Assembly (NCBI GenBank): GCA_963642885.1
Contig: CAVIJI010000032.1
Coordinates: 1-25,966, forward strand
DNA: 25,966 bases
Reading direction: 5' to 3'
Source of the DNA: UMGS1696 sp963642885
GTDB lineage: Bacteria; Bacillota; Clostridia; Oscillospirales; CAG-272
Positions 1-8,794 of the stretch are shown here, in pieces. A program made the translations under genes and the position numbers. Within the stretch, counting starts at the first letter, position 1, and every line of letters starts with the position of its first letter. The notes beneath the pieces are model-generated. The model ran no database searches, was not told the DNA's origin, and was given only the letters and a program-made list of their open reading frames with translations.

Positions 1-23
1 TCCTGTCTGCGGGAATGTGCGTA

Positions 24-52
24 TTGACAACGTGAAATGATAATTGTATAAT
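24..52 (+). promoter_or_regulatory. sigma-A promoter of the GH95-like gene
   Basis: TTGACA at 24-29 and TATAAT at 47-52 are separated by 17 bases, a perfect consensus housekeeping promoter. It lies about 90 bases upstream of the start codon at 144, leaving a leader that carries a hairpin. Confidence 0.9.
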
Positions 53-97
53 ATCCGAAGATGTTCGTTCGTTTATTTGCACAAATAACAAACCCGC

Positions 98-126
98 GAA
101 AACGGCCTTCACAAGCGGTCGTTTTC
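98..126 (+). promoter_or_regulatory. leader inverted repeat upstream of the GH95-like gene
   Basis: GAAAACGGCC (98-107) pairs with GGTCGTTTTC (117-126) over ten positions with one G-T wobble and a 9-base loop. No T tract follows, so it is not an intrinsic terminator. It ends six bases before the AGGAGG at 133-138. It could act as a DNA operator just downstream of the promoter or as an RNA hairpin controlling ribosome access; the sequence alone does not decide. Confidence 0.5.
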
Positions 127-143
127 ACAAACAGGAGGATTTT

Positions 144-2321
144 ATGGATATAATGAAAAAAGTATCGGAGCATTCGCTCGTTTTCGATGCTCCGCCGAAA
201 CACATGCCTACCACAGGCGTTCCCGACGGCCCTCTCCAGGGAAACGGTGACTTAGGCGGCTCGTGGTGCACTGCCGCGGATACGCTCGTATGCTACATCG
301 GCAAAAACGACATGTGGCTTTCAAAGCCCTCTCAGCGCGGCGGCGGTATTAAGAATCTTGCTGTCGCCACCTTCGGCGTAGAAGGATTGGATGAGAATGT
401 ATTCCACGCAATCTGCAAGCTCACGGATGCGGAAACCGAAATCGATTTATCCGCGGATAGCGGCAAGCTTCATGTCGGCTCCGTTATGCCGCGCGGCAAG
501 TCCATGCTCATCGTAAAGCTGACATGCACATCGGGAAACGTAAAGGTATCGGCTGACCTGAAAACTCTCGATGACAGCGCGGCTGTATGCACACGCAGTC
601 AGGACGGAAACAAAGTATCCGTTACCAAAAACTATGAAGGTGCGGATTTGGACTGGCCTACACGTGCGTGTGCTTCCCTTGTTGTGCTCGGCAGGAATAA
701 TCTTTGTGCGGAGCTGACCGAGGGTCAAAGCGTTACTGTCGCCGTTTCGGCTTACACAAATCACGACACGGACACACCCGCTCAGGCGGTTTCGGATGAG
801 CTTGACGGTCTGACGGAAAAATCAGCCGAACAGTATATAGAGGAAAACCGCGTATGGTGGAATAATTTCTGGGAAAAATCATATGTTTCCCTGCCCGATG
901 AAGCCGATATCGAAAAATGCTGGTATGCCTCCAATTACCTGCTTGCGTGCTGCTGTGCTCCCGGAAAATTCCCGCCCGGTATATTCGGAAACTTCATAAC
1001 CACCGACAAAGCCGACTGGGGCGGTGACTACCACCTCAATTACAACTATGAAGCTCCGTGGTGGGGAGCGTTCTCGTCAAATCACATAGAGCTTTCGGAG
1101 CCGTATGACAAGCCTCTTCTCGACTATATTCCGCAGGGCAGAAAGAACGCACGTGATTTTCTCGACTGCGGCGGCATTTACGCTGTTGTCGGCATAGGTC
1201 CTATGGGAAATGAATGCGCTTATATGTACAACAACGACGGAACGCCGAACCATGAAGCTCCTTTCTGGGGCCAGAAGAGCAATGCCGCATATGCCGCCGT
1301 AAATATGGTTATGCGCTTCTACAGTGAGTACGATATCGATTATGTACGGAACAGTGCCTATCCCTTCATCAGCGAAGTACTTGCGTTCTGGGAAGATTAT
1401 CTTTCATGGGAAGACGGACGTTATGTGATTCACAGAGACTGCATACACGAAAACAGTGCTCTCGGCCGCACGATGCGCGGCGAACCGCTCGAAGGCCCCG
1501 ATGATCGTTCCGAAGACACAAACCCGCTCGTTTCGCTCGGACTTATTCATGTTTTGATTAAATGTGCCCTCGATATGAGTGCTCTTCTCGGCGAGGACGG
1601 CCCTCGTCAGGAAAAATGGAAATTCATCGAATCCCATCTGAGCAAATATCCTCTCCAAACCCGAAACGGTAAAACGGTATTCCGCTATACGGAATACGGA
1701 TACGATTGGTGCGACGGCAACAGCCTGGGTATTCAGCATATATATCCCTGCAGTGCAATCGGTCTTTCGTCCGATCCCGAACTGTTGACAATCGCGCGCA
1801 ACACTCTTGTCGAAATGAGTCGTTGGGATGACTTCAACGCTCTGCCGACATTCTATACCGCTGCCGCACGCCTCGGATATGATCCCGACGAAATACTCCG
1901 CCACCTGAACGAGGTTATGAAAATACGCGGATTCGCGAACGGCTTTATCTACTGCGGAGGCGGCGGAGTCGAATGCCTCAGCGTCGTCCCGGGTTGCGTA
2001 AACGAAATGCTTATGCAGAGCTACGAAGGCGTTATTCGTTTGTTCCCCGTTTGGAATCATGCCCGCAATGCGGAATTCGCACATCTCCGTGCTTACGGCG
2101 CATTCCTTGTGTCGGCATCCGTAAACAACGGTGATATAGAATCTGCCGAAATCTACAGTGAAAAGGGTAACAGCTGTGTATTGCTCAAGCCGTGGGATAA
2201 TGTTCGTATTACCTGTGACGGAGAAGACGTTCCTATGACGGAAGTCTCCGAAAATTACGGCACAACAGTACACTTCGACACAAAGCCCGACTGCACTTAC
2301 CATATAGAGCGTGCTCTGTAA
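144..2321 (+). CDS. GH95-like (alpha/alpha)6-barrel glycoside hydrolase, cytoplasmic
   Basis: A 725-aa protein that probably cleaves terminal sugars from oligosaccharides, in the manner of alpha-L-fucosidases/galactosidases of family GH95. The N-terminal part (about 10-240) is beta-rich with the start motif PLQGNGDLGG (30-39). The C-terminal two thirds form a helical toroid. The stretch DWGGDYHLNYNYEAPWWG (291-308) resembles the GH95 region carrying two catalytic asparagines (N299 and N301 here). CIHENSA (433-439) resembles the region with the catalytic acid (E436). No signal peptide is visible, so the substrate is probably imported first. AGGAGG at 133-138, five bases before ATG 144, fixes the start. 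It is monocistronic and converges on the next operon at a shared terminator. The fold and superfamily are fairly safe; substrate and exact family are inference. Confidence 0.75.
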   Translation: MDIMKKVSEHSLVFDAPPKHMPTTGVPDGPLQGNGDLGGSWCTAADTLVCYIGKNDMWLSKPSQRGGGIKNLAVATFGVEGLDENVFHAICKLTDAETEIDLSADSGKLHVGSVMPRGKSMLIVKLTCTSGNVKVSADLKTLDDSAAVCTRSQDGNKVSVTKNYEGADLDWPTRACASLVVLGRNNLCAELTEGQSVTVAVSAYTNHDTDTPAQAVSDELDGLTEKSAEQYIEENRVWWNNFWEKSYVSLPDEADIEKCWYASNYLLACCCAPGKFPPGIFGNFITTDKADWGGDYHLNYNYEAPWWGAFSSNHIELSEPYDKPLLDYIPQGRKNARDFLDCGGIYAVVGIGPMGNECAYMYNNDGTPNHEAPFWGQKSNAAYAAVNMVMRFYSEYDIDYVRNSAYPFISEVLAFWEDYLSWEDGRYVIHRDCIHENSALGRTMRGEPLEGPDDRSEDTNPLVSLGLIHVLIKCALDMSALLGEDGPRQEKWKFIESHLSKYPLQTRNGKTVFRYTEYGYDWCDGNSLGIQHIYPCSAIGLSSDPELLTIARNTLVEMSRWDDFNALPTFYTAAARLGYDPDEILRHLNEVMKIRGFANGFIYCGGGGVECLSVVPGCVNEMLMQSYEGVIRLFPVWNHARNAEFAHLRAYGAFLVSASVNNGDIESAEIYSEKGNSCVLLKPWDNVRITCDGEDVPMTEVSENYGTTVHFDTKPDCTYHIERAL

Positions 2322-2383
2322 TTCCCGTCGGCGATACATTCGAAAATTAATATGCGGGTTTTATAAATAATCCGCATTTCATC

Positions 2384-2416
2384 AAAAAAACCGTATGAAA
2401 TATCATACGGTTTTTG
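2384..2416. terminator. bidirectional intrinsic terminator
   Basis: CCGTATGA (2391-2398) pairs with TCATACGG (2403-2410) around a 4-base loop. It is flanked by an A tract on the left and a T tract on the right, which extend the stem. Either strand reads as a hairpin followed by U residues, so it can end both the plus-strand glycosidase transcript and the minus-strand operon converging on it. A smaller ATGCGG/CCGCAT hairpin lies just upstream, at about 2352-2378. Confidence 0.9.
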
Positions 2417-2434
2417 ATTTATTATTGTCGGTAA

Positions 2435-4531
2435 TTAATCTGCGTTTGCGGGAATATGCACCGTGCTGCCCGACGGTACGCTTATTCTCTTGAACATATC
2501 CTGCCAGTATGCACCGAGCTGACGCTTCATCTTTTCGTCATCCTCGATAAGCACCTTAACACACGCGTCGAAATCGGTAGTGTTTTGAATATACAATTCT
2601 CCGTTTTCGAGCCATGCGTTTACATGATCGGATGCGCATACGACACCGCGTGACGGTACCGCATATACACCGGGAATATCAAGCCATGTAAGCATCATTG
2701 TGATTTCGGGCCATACAGACGAACCTCCGATGTTGCCGCCGATTTCACTGCGTCCTTCCCAGTCGGAAAGGTTAACACGTTCGCAGATTTCGCTCGGAGG
2801 AAGAGGCTTTCCCGAATTTGTAAGCATAGGACGTTCGGGATAGGAGGCAACCTGAGGAATGAAGTGGGCAATGTCACGCATAATCATGAGGAAGTTTGTA
2901 TCTCCCGTGTAACGGTACAGCTTGAGATAAGCTATGGGAGAAATCGTGCATAAGCCCGGTGCGGAGTGCTTGTTCTGAACGCTTGCCCAAACACTTCCCG
3001 TTGCGAGAATTCCCATTTTTCCGAATTTGCTGTCCTTCGGGAAATGATAATCATAGGAAACCACCCATGTGGAAAGCTGATATGCGGCTTCCTTTGCGCG
3101 GCTGAGCCACTTTTCGTCTCCGTTCATTTCGTAAAGTTCAAGGTAGCTTACGGGCAATGCGGCGGAGCTTTCGGAATCGGGTGCCTGTAAAATCTCACCC
3201 GGGCCGCCGGTCGTTACGCCCACCTGCGTTGCCGTACGATACAGCAGTTCTCCCGCGGCCTCAGCTACACAAGCGTAGCGCTTGTCACCGGTATAGCGGG
3301 CGGCAAGGCAAAGTGCGGCGGGAACTATTCCGCCTGCGGTAGAGCCGCCGACTACGATTTCACCTGTTTCGGCATTAATAAACTGACCGAACTGACCGTA
3401 TTTCTCCCATACTGTAACCATTGCGTCCGCGGCACGGCGAGCACTGTTCTTGACAAATTCGGGAACCTCGTAACCCATTGCCTCGAGCGATTCCATCTGG
3501 CGATACATATAGTATGTCAGATCGGCGTGCTTACGAAGCATTGTTATGCTGTATTTTTCTCCGTAATATTCGAAATCATCGTAGTAAACCTTGCCTTCGG
3601 CCCAAATGCCGTAGAACCATCCGGCTTTGCTTTGAGTACGTCCGGCGAATTCGAGAGTATCGACAGAACGCTTGCGTGATAACTCGGAGCCTTCTACCAT
3701 TAACGGAAGAGTGCTGATACCTCCGCCTACCCAGCCGGCCTGCCAGTTGCTGAATCGTGAGAATCTGTCGTCGGCAGCTTTGATTGCGTAATATCCGTCT
3801 TTTTCTATATAGTGGTCCTGCATACGCGTTTCGGCAAGCTCCCAATAACGTGAGAACGGAAGGTTAGCCTGTGCCCCGCCGTGATACATAACCTGACGCT
3901 TTTCGAAGAACAGTCTGTACAGCTCTGTTATGCTCTCGCAATGAAGAGTAAACACGCGATGTTCGATCACGATTTCATCGCCTGCTTTAACGCTCATCGG
4001 CGGATCTGCCTCCGGTTCTACGCTCATTCTTGCCATGTGATAAACCAAACGGCGCTTTGACGGAGCACGAAGACGTATAAGCAGCTTATCTCCCGTCTGT
4101 TCGAGTGTTACACCGTGATTTAATTCATGCGACTCCTGATTGAAGAAAACGAAGAACGCCTGCTTCAGTGATTTGCGGAGAACGCACACGCACGGCGTTG
4201 CCATGTCGCCCGTTGTGACATCCATAAATGAATCTCCTTCGGGGGCAAGATGCGGAAGCTGTGCCATGCGTACGGGTACATCGGCACCCATCTCGCTTTC
4301 CAAAAACATCGGAGGATATCTGCGTTCCACAGCTTCATATCTGTTGCCGTTGTACGCGCACGCGGGAATCATAATAAAGGAATCCGCAATCGGCGCATCG
4401 AGTTCAAAATCAACCCAGTACGAGGCATCGTCGGAATCCACGAGGGATGTGAAGCGTGTCTCGTCTTCATTCCATACGATTTTCGTGTTGTTTTCGGCTC
4501 CGCTCGAGCCGCGCTTAATTTCGTATTTCAT
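2435..4531 (-). CDS. hypothetical protein with probable (alpha/alpha)6 toroid, six-hairpin-glycosidase-like
   Basis: A 698-aa soluble protein without a signal peptide. Residues 1-200 look beta-rich. Residues from about 225 to 640 look like repeated helical hairpins, with aromatic- and glycine-rich turns such as SNWQAGWVGGG (261-271) and SKAGWFYGIWAEG (301-313), typical of glycosidase and lyase toroids. The last 50 residues look like a small beta domain. I do not recognise a catalytic signature, so activity is unassigned; a polysaccharide-related enzyme is the best guess from shape and from the convergent GH95-like gene. Start at 4531 is supported by AAGGAG six bases upstream. It is the last gene of a three-gene operon, 24 bases after the PHP gene, and ends at the bidirectional terminator. 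Confidence 0.7.
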   Translation of the reverse strand: MKYEIKRGSSGAENNTKIVWNEDETRFTSLVDSDDASYWVDFELDAPIADSFIMIPACAYNGNRYEAVERRYPPMFLESEMGADVPVRMAQLPHLAPEGDSFMDVTTGDMATPCVCVLRKSLKQAFFVFFNQESHELNHGVTLEQTGDKLLIRLRAPSKRRLVYHMARMSVEPEADPPMSVKAGDEIVIEHRVFTLHCESITELYRLFFEKRQVMYHGGAQANLPFSRYWELAETRMQDHYIEKDGYYAIKAADDRFSRFSNWQAGWVGGGISTLPLMVEGSELSRKRSVDTLEFAGRTQSKAGWFYGIWAEGKVYYDDFEYYGEKYSITMLRKHADLTYYMYRQMESLEAMGYEVPEFVKNSARRAADAMVTVWEKYGQFGQFINAETGEIVVGGSTAGGIVPAALCLAARYTGDKRYACVAEAAGELLYRTATQVGVTTGGPGEILQAPDSESSAALPVSYLELYEMNGDEKWLSRAKEAAYQLSTWVVSYDYHFPKDSKFGKMGILATGSVWASVQNKHSAPGLCTISPIAYLKLYRYTGDTNFLMIMRDIAHFIPQVASYPERPMLTNSGKPLPPSEICERVNLSDWEGRSEIGGNIGGSSVWPEITMMLTWLDIPGVYAVPSRGVVCASDHVNAWLENGELYIQNTTDFDACVKVLIEDDEKMKRQLGAYWQDMFKRISVPSGSTVHIPANAD

Positions 4532-4555
4532 AAGCTTCTCCTTATATCTGCTTAA

Positions 4556-5461
4556 TTACTTACGGATTACGGGTGAAACACATATAAGCTTCTCTATGAC
4601 AGCTTCGCCGCCGTACAGCTTCGGTATTTCAATGTCCGACATCTCGGACAGCGGAACAACAACCGTACCGGAGGTAATGTCGTATTCACGTGTTTCGTTC
4701 GCATTTTTAAGAGTCATTATATATCTTTCGCTCGGAACGAATCCGGGCTTATTCATATCTTTAAGTTCGAAACGTACTTCGTTGTTTTCTATTGTCCAAA
4801 GAAGAAGTATTCCGTTTGACACCCATGTACGCTGACAACCCATCGCGGCACGCAGTTCGGCGGTGCAATCCCCGCCTTCCTCTCCTTCAATGTATGTCGC
4901 ATAGTTCATTGCCATACTGCGTTTATCGTGGAGGTCCATTCCCGCGCCTGCGGCAATTCTTTCCCCGCTTAACACAAGACTTTCCCACCATGCGGTACCG
5001 GGTTCGTTTACATCGTGCAGCGGTTCGGGGTTGTTTATGATTTCGATATAATCAACATCGGAAAAGTCCGTTATCTTCATATCGAAGCGGCATCCGCGTG
5101 CATACGGTGCACCGTCCGAAAAAGGATGTGCGACACCCGTTACGGCATCTGCCTTTTTGCATGCTCTGAAGAGTTCCTCGGGGTTATGACGATTAATCGA
5201 ATCCCACGGCACGTAGGTTTCCAATACAGGGCACACAATATTTCCGTAATATGTGGTATACTCCATACCGTACGCGCATTGTATGGGAAGTTTTTCTTCG
5301 GATAAAATCTTTTTTATTATAGTCTGACCGGATGTGGTGTTGTGGTCTGTTATCGCAAAGCAATCAACACCCTCGGCGAGCATAACGTCGATTAACTCAC
5401 GACAGGTAATGCCTCCGTCGGATTCTATGGTATGATTATGTAATTCAAAACGTTTGAACAT
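4556..5461 (-). CDS. PHP-domain metal-dependent hydrolase (CehA/McbA-like)
   Basis: A 301-aa protein of the polymerase-and-histidinol-phosphatase (PHP) fold, whose members hydrolyse phosphoesters with a di- or trinuclear metal centre. Metal-binding motifs appear in order: HNH (8-10), ITDHN (37-41), a conserved Glu (E67) in GMEYT, AHP (111-113) and GMDLHD (174-179). Beyond about residue 210 the protein is beta-rich and may be a separate accessory domain. AGGAGG lies seven bases upstream of ATG 5461, partly overlapping the end of the upstream gene, and the gap to that gene is 12 bases, so the two are probably translated from one mRNA. Neighbouring glycosidase-like genes suggest a sugar phosphate or glycan-derived substrate, but this is inference. 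Confidence 0.85.
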   Translation of the reverse strand: MFKRFELHNHTIESDGGITCRELIDVMLAEGVDCFAITDHNTTSGQTIIKKILSEEKLPIQCAYGMEYTTYYGNIVCPVLETYVPWDSINRHNPEELFRACKKADAVTGVAHPFSDGAPYARGCRFDMKITDFSDVDYIEIINNPEPLHDVNEPGTAWWESLVLSGERIAAGAGMDLHDKRSMAMNYATYIEGEEGGDCTAELRAAMGCQRTWVSNGILLLWTIENNEVRFELKDMNKPGFVPSERYIMTLKNANETREYDITSGTVVVPLSEMSDIEIPKLYGGEAVIEKLICVSPVIRK

Positions 5462-5473
5462 TATGTTGCCTCC

Positions 5474-5938
5474 TCATTCACCGCTGACCGTAAGTGTATA
5501 GTGAGTGTTGTCCTTGATTACATTGAACACAAGCACCGTTACCTTGAGAACTCCGTCGAACTTTTTCTGCGGTATACAGCCGGGAGTCGCGTTGTCTCCG
5601 TCGTAAAGCATATGACGGTCTGTCATCTGACGGTGAATACAGCCTATGAATTCATCATTCAATGTTGCAAGAGTATGGATTTCGGTTTTCATGTCGCAAA
5701 GGATTATATGACGGCATCTTTCCTCGTCGATTACTCTTCCGTATTTTTCTAAAACCTCGTCCGCTGTGCTTTTTATAAGCTCATCCGTTACATCCTCGGC
5801 TTTGAATTTGCGTTTGTCGTCGTCAAAGCAAAAATGTATATCGAGCTTTTCGCAAGGCTTCTCCAGGCAGACGGTATAGGTGATCTGACCGACAAATTCA
5901 TGATTCAGAACACCCTCCACGTGATACAGCGATTGCAT
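5474..5938 (-). CDS. small conserved-looking protein of unknown function
   Basis: A 154-aa soluble protein that I cannot assign to a characterised family. It begins MQSLYHVEGVLNHEFVG. It appears to have two beta-rich halves around a helical middle section, and has no membrane segment, signal peptide or obvious metal motif. The reading frame is open further upstream to 6007, but GGAGG nine bases before ATG 5938 marks the real start; the upstream extension is low complexity and lacks a ribosome site. It is the first gene of the operon with the PHP hydrolase and the toroid protein. Confidence 0.75.
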   Translation of the reverse strand: MQSLYHVEGVLNHEFVGQITYTVCLEKPCEKLDIHFCFDDDKRKFKAEDVTDELIKSTADEVLEKYGRVIDEERCRHIILCDMKTEIHTLATLNDEFIGCIHRQMTDRHMLYDGDNATPGCIPQKKFDGVLKVTVLVFNVIKDNTHYTLTVSGE

Positions 5939-5972
5939 ATTATAATTCCTCCGTTTCGGGATTCGTAAGTAT

Positions 5973-5978
5973 ATTATA
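5973..5978 (-). promoter_or_regulatory. candidate -10 box for the PHP operon
   Basis: On the minus strand TATAAT occurs 34 bases before the start of the 154-aa gene. No good -35 hexamer is visible at the right distance, so this is a weak promoter call. No convincing terminator separates the GTPase-NYN gene upstream, so read-through is also possible. Confidence 0.35.
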
Positions 5979-6052
5979 AGTTTACTGTTGTTATTATAAT
6001 CTCGCATTATGAATATTTCAAGACCTTTGTTCGGCAGAGCCGTTTATGCCGC

Positions 6053-8611
6053 TTATTTCTTTTCGCGCAGCTTCTTTAATATTTTCTCTATTTCGGCGTC
6101 GTTCGCCAGAACCTCCTCGCGGAACTCTCTTGCCGACATTCTGAGCACTCCGGAACGAAGAGCCTGAAGCTGAATCAATCCGTCTGATGTCACGACTCGT
6201 ACCGAATAATCTTCTCCGATTTCGTAAACAAGCTTTTCGATATATGTATCTCCGAGCTCTCCCTCTTTTGTATAAACTACGGTAACTCCTTTATAGTCCG
6301 TTTTTCTTCTGACCGCGCCTTTGACGTTGTATGCATCGAAAACGAGTATTATATCCCGTCCCGTAAATGCTTTGTAGTTGGCAAGAATCGAACAAAGCTG
6401 TAATCTCGAGTTTTCAAGGTCGTATTTTGCTATTGCGGACAGCTCATCCCATGCGAAAATTATATTATAGCCGTCGATAATGTAAAGCTGCTCTTTTTTC
6501 TTTTTGGGACGTTCGTTGACTATAATCGGTTTTTTCGCGTCCGAATAAATCGGGCGGCGAATCGGCCCGAATTCACGTTCCATTATTTTTTCAAGTTCGT
6601 CTTCGTCTATCTCGTTTTTTTCGGTAACCATACGCGGAGCGGATACATATGTGTCTTCTGCATTATCCGTCGTCTTTTGCATCTCGATATGCATATACGA
6701 CGGTGCCGAATTCCACGGAACGATAAAGCCCGCACCATGAGAGCAGAACACACTGTCGGGGGTATTATCGATATCGGCACAGGGATCGTAATTATATTCG
6801 CTCACTACCTCATCGGTATTGTGACACGGATAATACCCGTCCACTATGACGGATAGCTTTCCTTTTCCGTGTGTATATGACGCCACATCATTGGAATAAT
6901 CCCCGAATTCCGACACGGGTACACTTCCGTGCAGGACAGACGAGCTCTCATACGCCTCATGCGAATCCACCGTACCGTACTTCGATGTGATATCCGAAAT
7001 GGCACGTCCGACATACTCGCTCGGAAGCTCCATTCTGAATGAATAATACGGCTCGAGAAGTATGGTTTTGCCGTGTTCACGCAGATTCATGAGTCCCTGT
7101 CTGAGTGCGCGGTATGTTGCCTCACGGAAATCTCCGCCCTGTGTATGTTTTAGATGGGCTCGCCCGCCGATAAGCGTTACCTTCATATCGGTAAGCGGAG
7201 AGCCTGTCATAACCCCGATATGAGTCTTTTCTTCAAGATGCGTCAGTATAAGTCTCTGCCAATTCGTATCGAGTAAATTTTCACCGCAGTCAGCTGTAAA
7301 CACCATCCCGCTTCCCCGCTCGCCCGGTTCAAGCTTGAGATGCACCTCCGCATAATGCTTCAACGGTTCGAAATGCCCCACGCCTTCCACACAGTCCGAT
7401 ATGGTTTCGAGATACATTATTCTGCCGTCGGCAAATTCAACGTCAATACCGAAACGGTCTGCGATGAGACGTGTGAGAACCTCTGTCTGTACCTGTCCCA
7501 TAATATGCGCGTCGATTTCGCCGAAGCGCTCGTTCCAGACTATACCGAGCATCGGTTCTTCTTCCTCAAGCTCACGCAGCTTAGGTAGAACAGTCACGGG
7601 AGATACATCGGCAGGCAGTTTAATACGGTAACTCAATACCGGATACAGACTCGGTCTTATATCCGACGCGGCGTCTCCCAAGCCCTCTCCCGCATATGTT
7701 TTGCTCAGTCCCGTCACGGCACATATTTCGCCTGCCGATGCAGAATCAACCGTATCGTATTTCGCACCCGAATACAGCCTTATACCGTTGATTTTTTCCG
7801 TCAGTTCTTCTTCGTTGACGGTATATGTTATGTTTTGACGGTTTGTCAGCACACCGCCTGTAATCTTGAGATATGTAAGTCGGTTTCCGTTTGCGTCATG
7901 AGCTATCTTATAAACCTTAGCCGCAAAAGCGTCACCGTATTTCTTTTCGATATTAAGTGTATCGAGAGCCGCGAGAAGTTCAACCACACCGTCGAGCTTA
8001 AGTCCGCTTCCGAAAAAGCACGGGAATAATTTCGATCGGCTCACCAGCTCGGCGCAGTCCCGTGTCCTCAGATTGCCTTCGGAAAGGTAGTATTCAAGCA
8101 TGTCGTCATCGAGCATTGCAATACGCTCATCGCGATCTGCCGCCGTGTAATCCACGGCACCGCTGCCGAATGACGATACAATGTCACCGAGAACATTCTG
8201 TCTGTCGCTGCCGGCAAGGTCCATTTTCGTAACGAAAATAAACGTCGGTATATTGTGCTTTCTGAGAAGAGACCACATCGTAACGGTATGCGCTTGTACG
8301 CCCTCGCTTCCGCTGATTACAAGTACGGCACAGTCGAGTACGGACAGCGTTCTCTCCGTTTCGGCTGAGAAATCCACATGTCCGGGCGTGTCGAGAAGTA
8401 TAATGTCGCTCTCACCGTAATTCAGTCTGGCACTTTTTGAAAAAATAGTTATACCGCGCTCTTTTTCAAGCTCATGTGTATCGAGAAATGTATTTCTTTT
8501 ATCAACTCTGCCCTGAGATTTGATTCTGCCTGCCAGATATAGCATAGCCTCAGACAGGGTAGTCTTACCGGCATCAACATGAGCAATTATCCCGACAACC
8601 ATCTTCTTCAT
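6053..8611 (-). CDS. EF-G/TetM-like translational GTPase fused to a C-terminal Rae1/YacP-type NYN ribonuclease domain
   Basis: An 852-aa two-part protein. Residues 1-640 match a ribosomal-protection-type translational GTPase: AHVDAGKT (10-17), RGIT (52-55), DTPGH (74-78), TKMD (128-131) and GSGLK (201-205), followed by EF-G-like domains II to V. After a charged linker (about 645-706) comes a NYN domain like Bacillus Rae1 (YacP), an endoribonuclease that acts in the ribosomal A site. Its acidic residues are in DGYN (D713), FDAYN (D759), ELGD (D788) and TSD (D810). TetM's tetracycline-dislodging loop III (Ser-Pro-Val) is replaced here by LKHTQGG (487-493), so drug resistance is unlikely. TetM itself is about 640 aa and has no such tail. 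GGGAG precedes ATG 8611. I infer a GTP-dependent ribosome factor that cuts or surveys mRNA. Confidence 0.88.
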   Translation of the reverse strand: MKKMVVGIIAHVDAGKTTLSEAMLYLAGRIKSQGRVDKRNTFLDTHELEKERGITIFSKSARLNYGESDIILLDTPGHVDFSAETERTLSVLDCAVLVISGSEGVQAHTVTMWSLLRKHNIPTFIFVTKMDLAGSDRQNVLGDIVSSFGSGAVDYTAADRDERIAMLDDDMLEYYLSEGNLRTRDCAELVSRSKLFPCFFGSGLKLDGVVELLAALDTLNIEKKYGDAFAAKVYKIAHDANGNRLTYLKITGGVLTNRQNITYTVNEEELTEKINGIRLYSGAKYDTVDSASAGEICAVTGLSKTYAGEGLGDAASDIRPSLYPVLSYRIKLPADVSPVTVLPKLRELEEEEPMLGIVWNERFGEIDAHIMGQVQTEVLTRLIADRFGIDVEFADGRIMYLETISDCVEGVGHFEPLKHYAEVHLKLEPGERGSGMVFTADCGENLLDTNWQRLILTHLEEKTHIGVMTGSPLTDMKVTLIGGRAHLKHTQGGDFREATYRALRQGLMNLREHGKTILLEPYYSFRMELPSEYVGRAISDITSKYGTVDSHEAYESSSVLHGSVPVSEFGDYSNDVASYTHGKGKLSVIVDGYYPCHNTDEVVSEYNYDPCADIDNTPDSVFCSHGAGFIVPWNSAPSYMHIEMQKTTDNAEDTYVSAPRMVTEKNEIDEDELEKIMEREFGPIRRPIYSDAKKPIIVNERPKKKKEQLYIIDGYNIIFAWDELSAIAKYDLENSRLQLCSILANYKAFTGRDIILVFDAYNVKGAVRRKTDYKGVTVVYTKEGELGDTYIEKLVYEIGEDYSVRVVTSDGLIQLQALRSGVLRMSAREFREEVLANDAEIEKILKKLREKK

Positions 8612-8652
8612 CGATTTCTCCCGTACATCTGTATACTTACGATTATTGTATC

Positions 8653-8658
8653 ATTATA
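8653..8658 (-). promoter_or_regulatory. candidate -10 box for the GTPase-NYN gene
   Basis: TATAAT on the minus strand lies 41 bases upstream of the start at 8611, downstream of the terminator of the preceding operon. The -35 region is poor. Position supports a separate transcription unit. Confidence 0.45.
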
Positions 8659-8713
8659 ACGTTTTCATCGCTGTTTTATCGGATACGGCACTGATATTTA
8701 ACCGTATCATCTG

Positions 8714-8760
8714 AAAAAAATACTCCCCGCCGAGCAACAGCAGAGCACAGGTGGGAAGTA
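8714..8760 (-). terminator. intrinsic terminator ending the ruvC-to-pseudo-ATPase operon
   Basis: TACTCCCCGCC (8721-8731) pairs with GGTGGGAAGTA (8750-8760), with two G-U wobbles in the RNA. Read on the minus strand, the hairpin is followed by seven U residues (A tract 8714-8720). It sits 35 bases past the stop of the pseudo-ATPase gene. Confidence 0.8.
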
Positions 8761-8794
8761 CTTATATCGTTTACGGATATGTCCGATAAATCGA

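Noticed and set aside
1404..2339. A 311-codon open frame on the minus strand opposite the glycosidase gene
   Set aside because: It lies wholly antisense to a strongly supported gene, has no ribosome site or recognisable domain, and is explained by codon bias leaving the opposite frame open.
4140..4835. A 231-codon plus-strand open frame across the junction of the toroid and PHP genes
   Set aside because: It overlaps two real minus-strand genes antisense, and its translation is low complexity with no family features.
6001..6052. A terminator after the GTPase-NYN gene
   Set aside because: Only a short CGGC/GCCG stem is visible, with no U tract on the minus strand.
6053..8611. Annotation as a tetracycline resistance (ribosomal protection) gene
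   Set aside because: The loop III Ser-Pro-Val element important for dislodging tetracycline is absent (LKHTQGG instead), and the protein carries a nuclease domain that resistance proteins lack.
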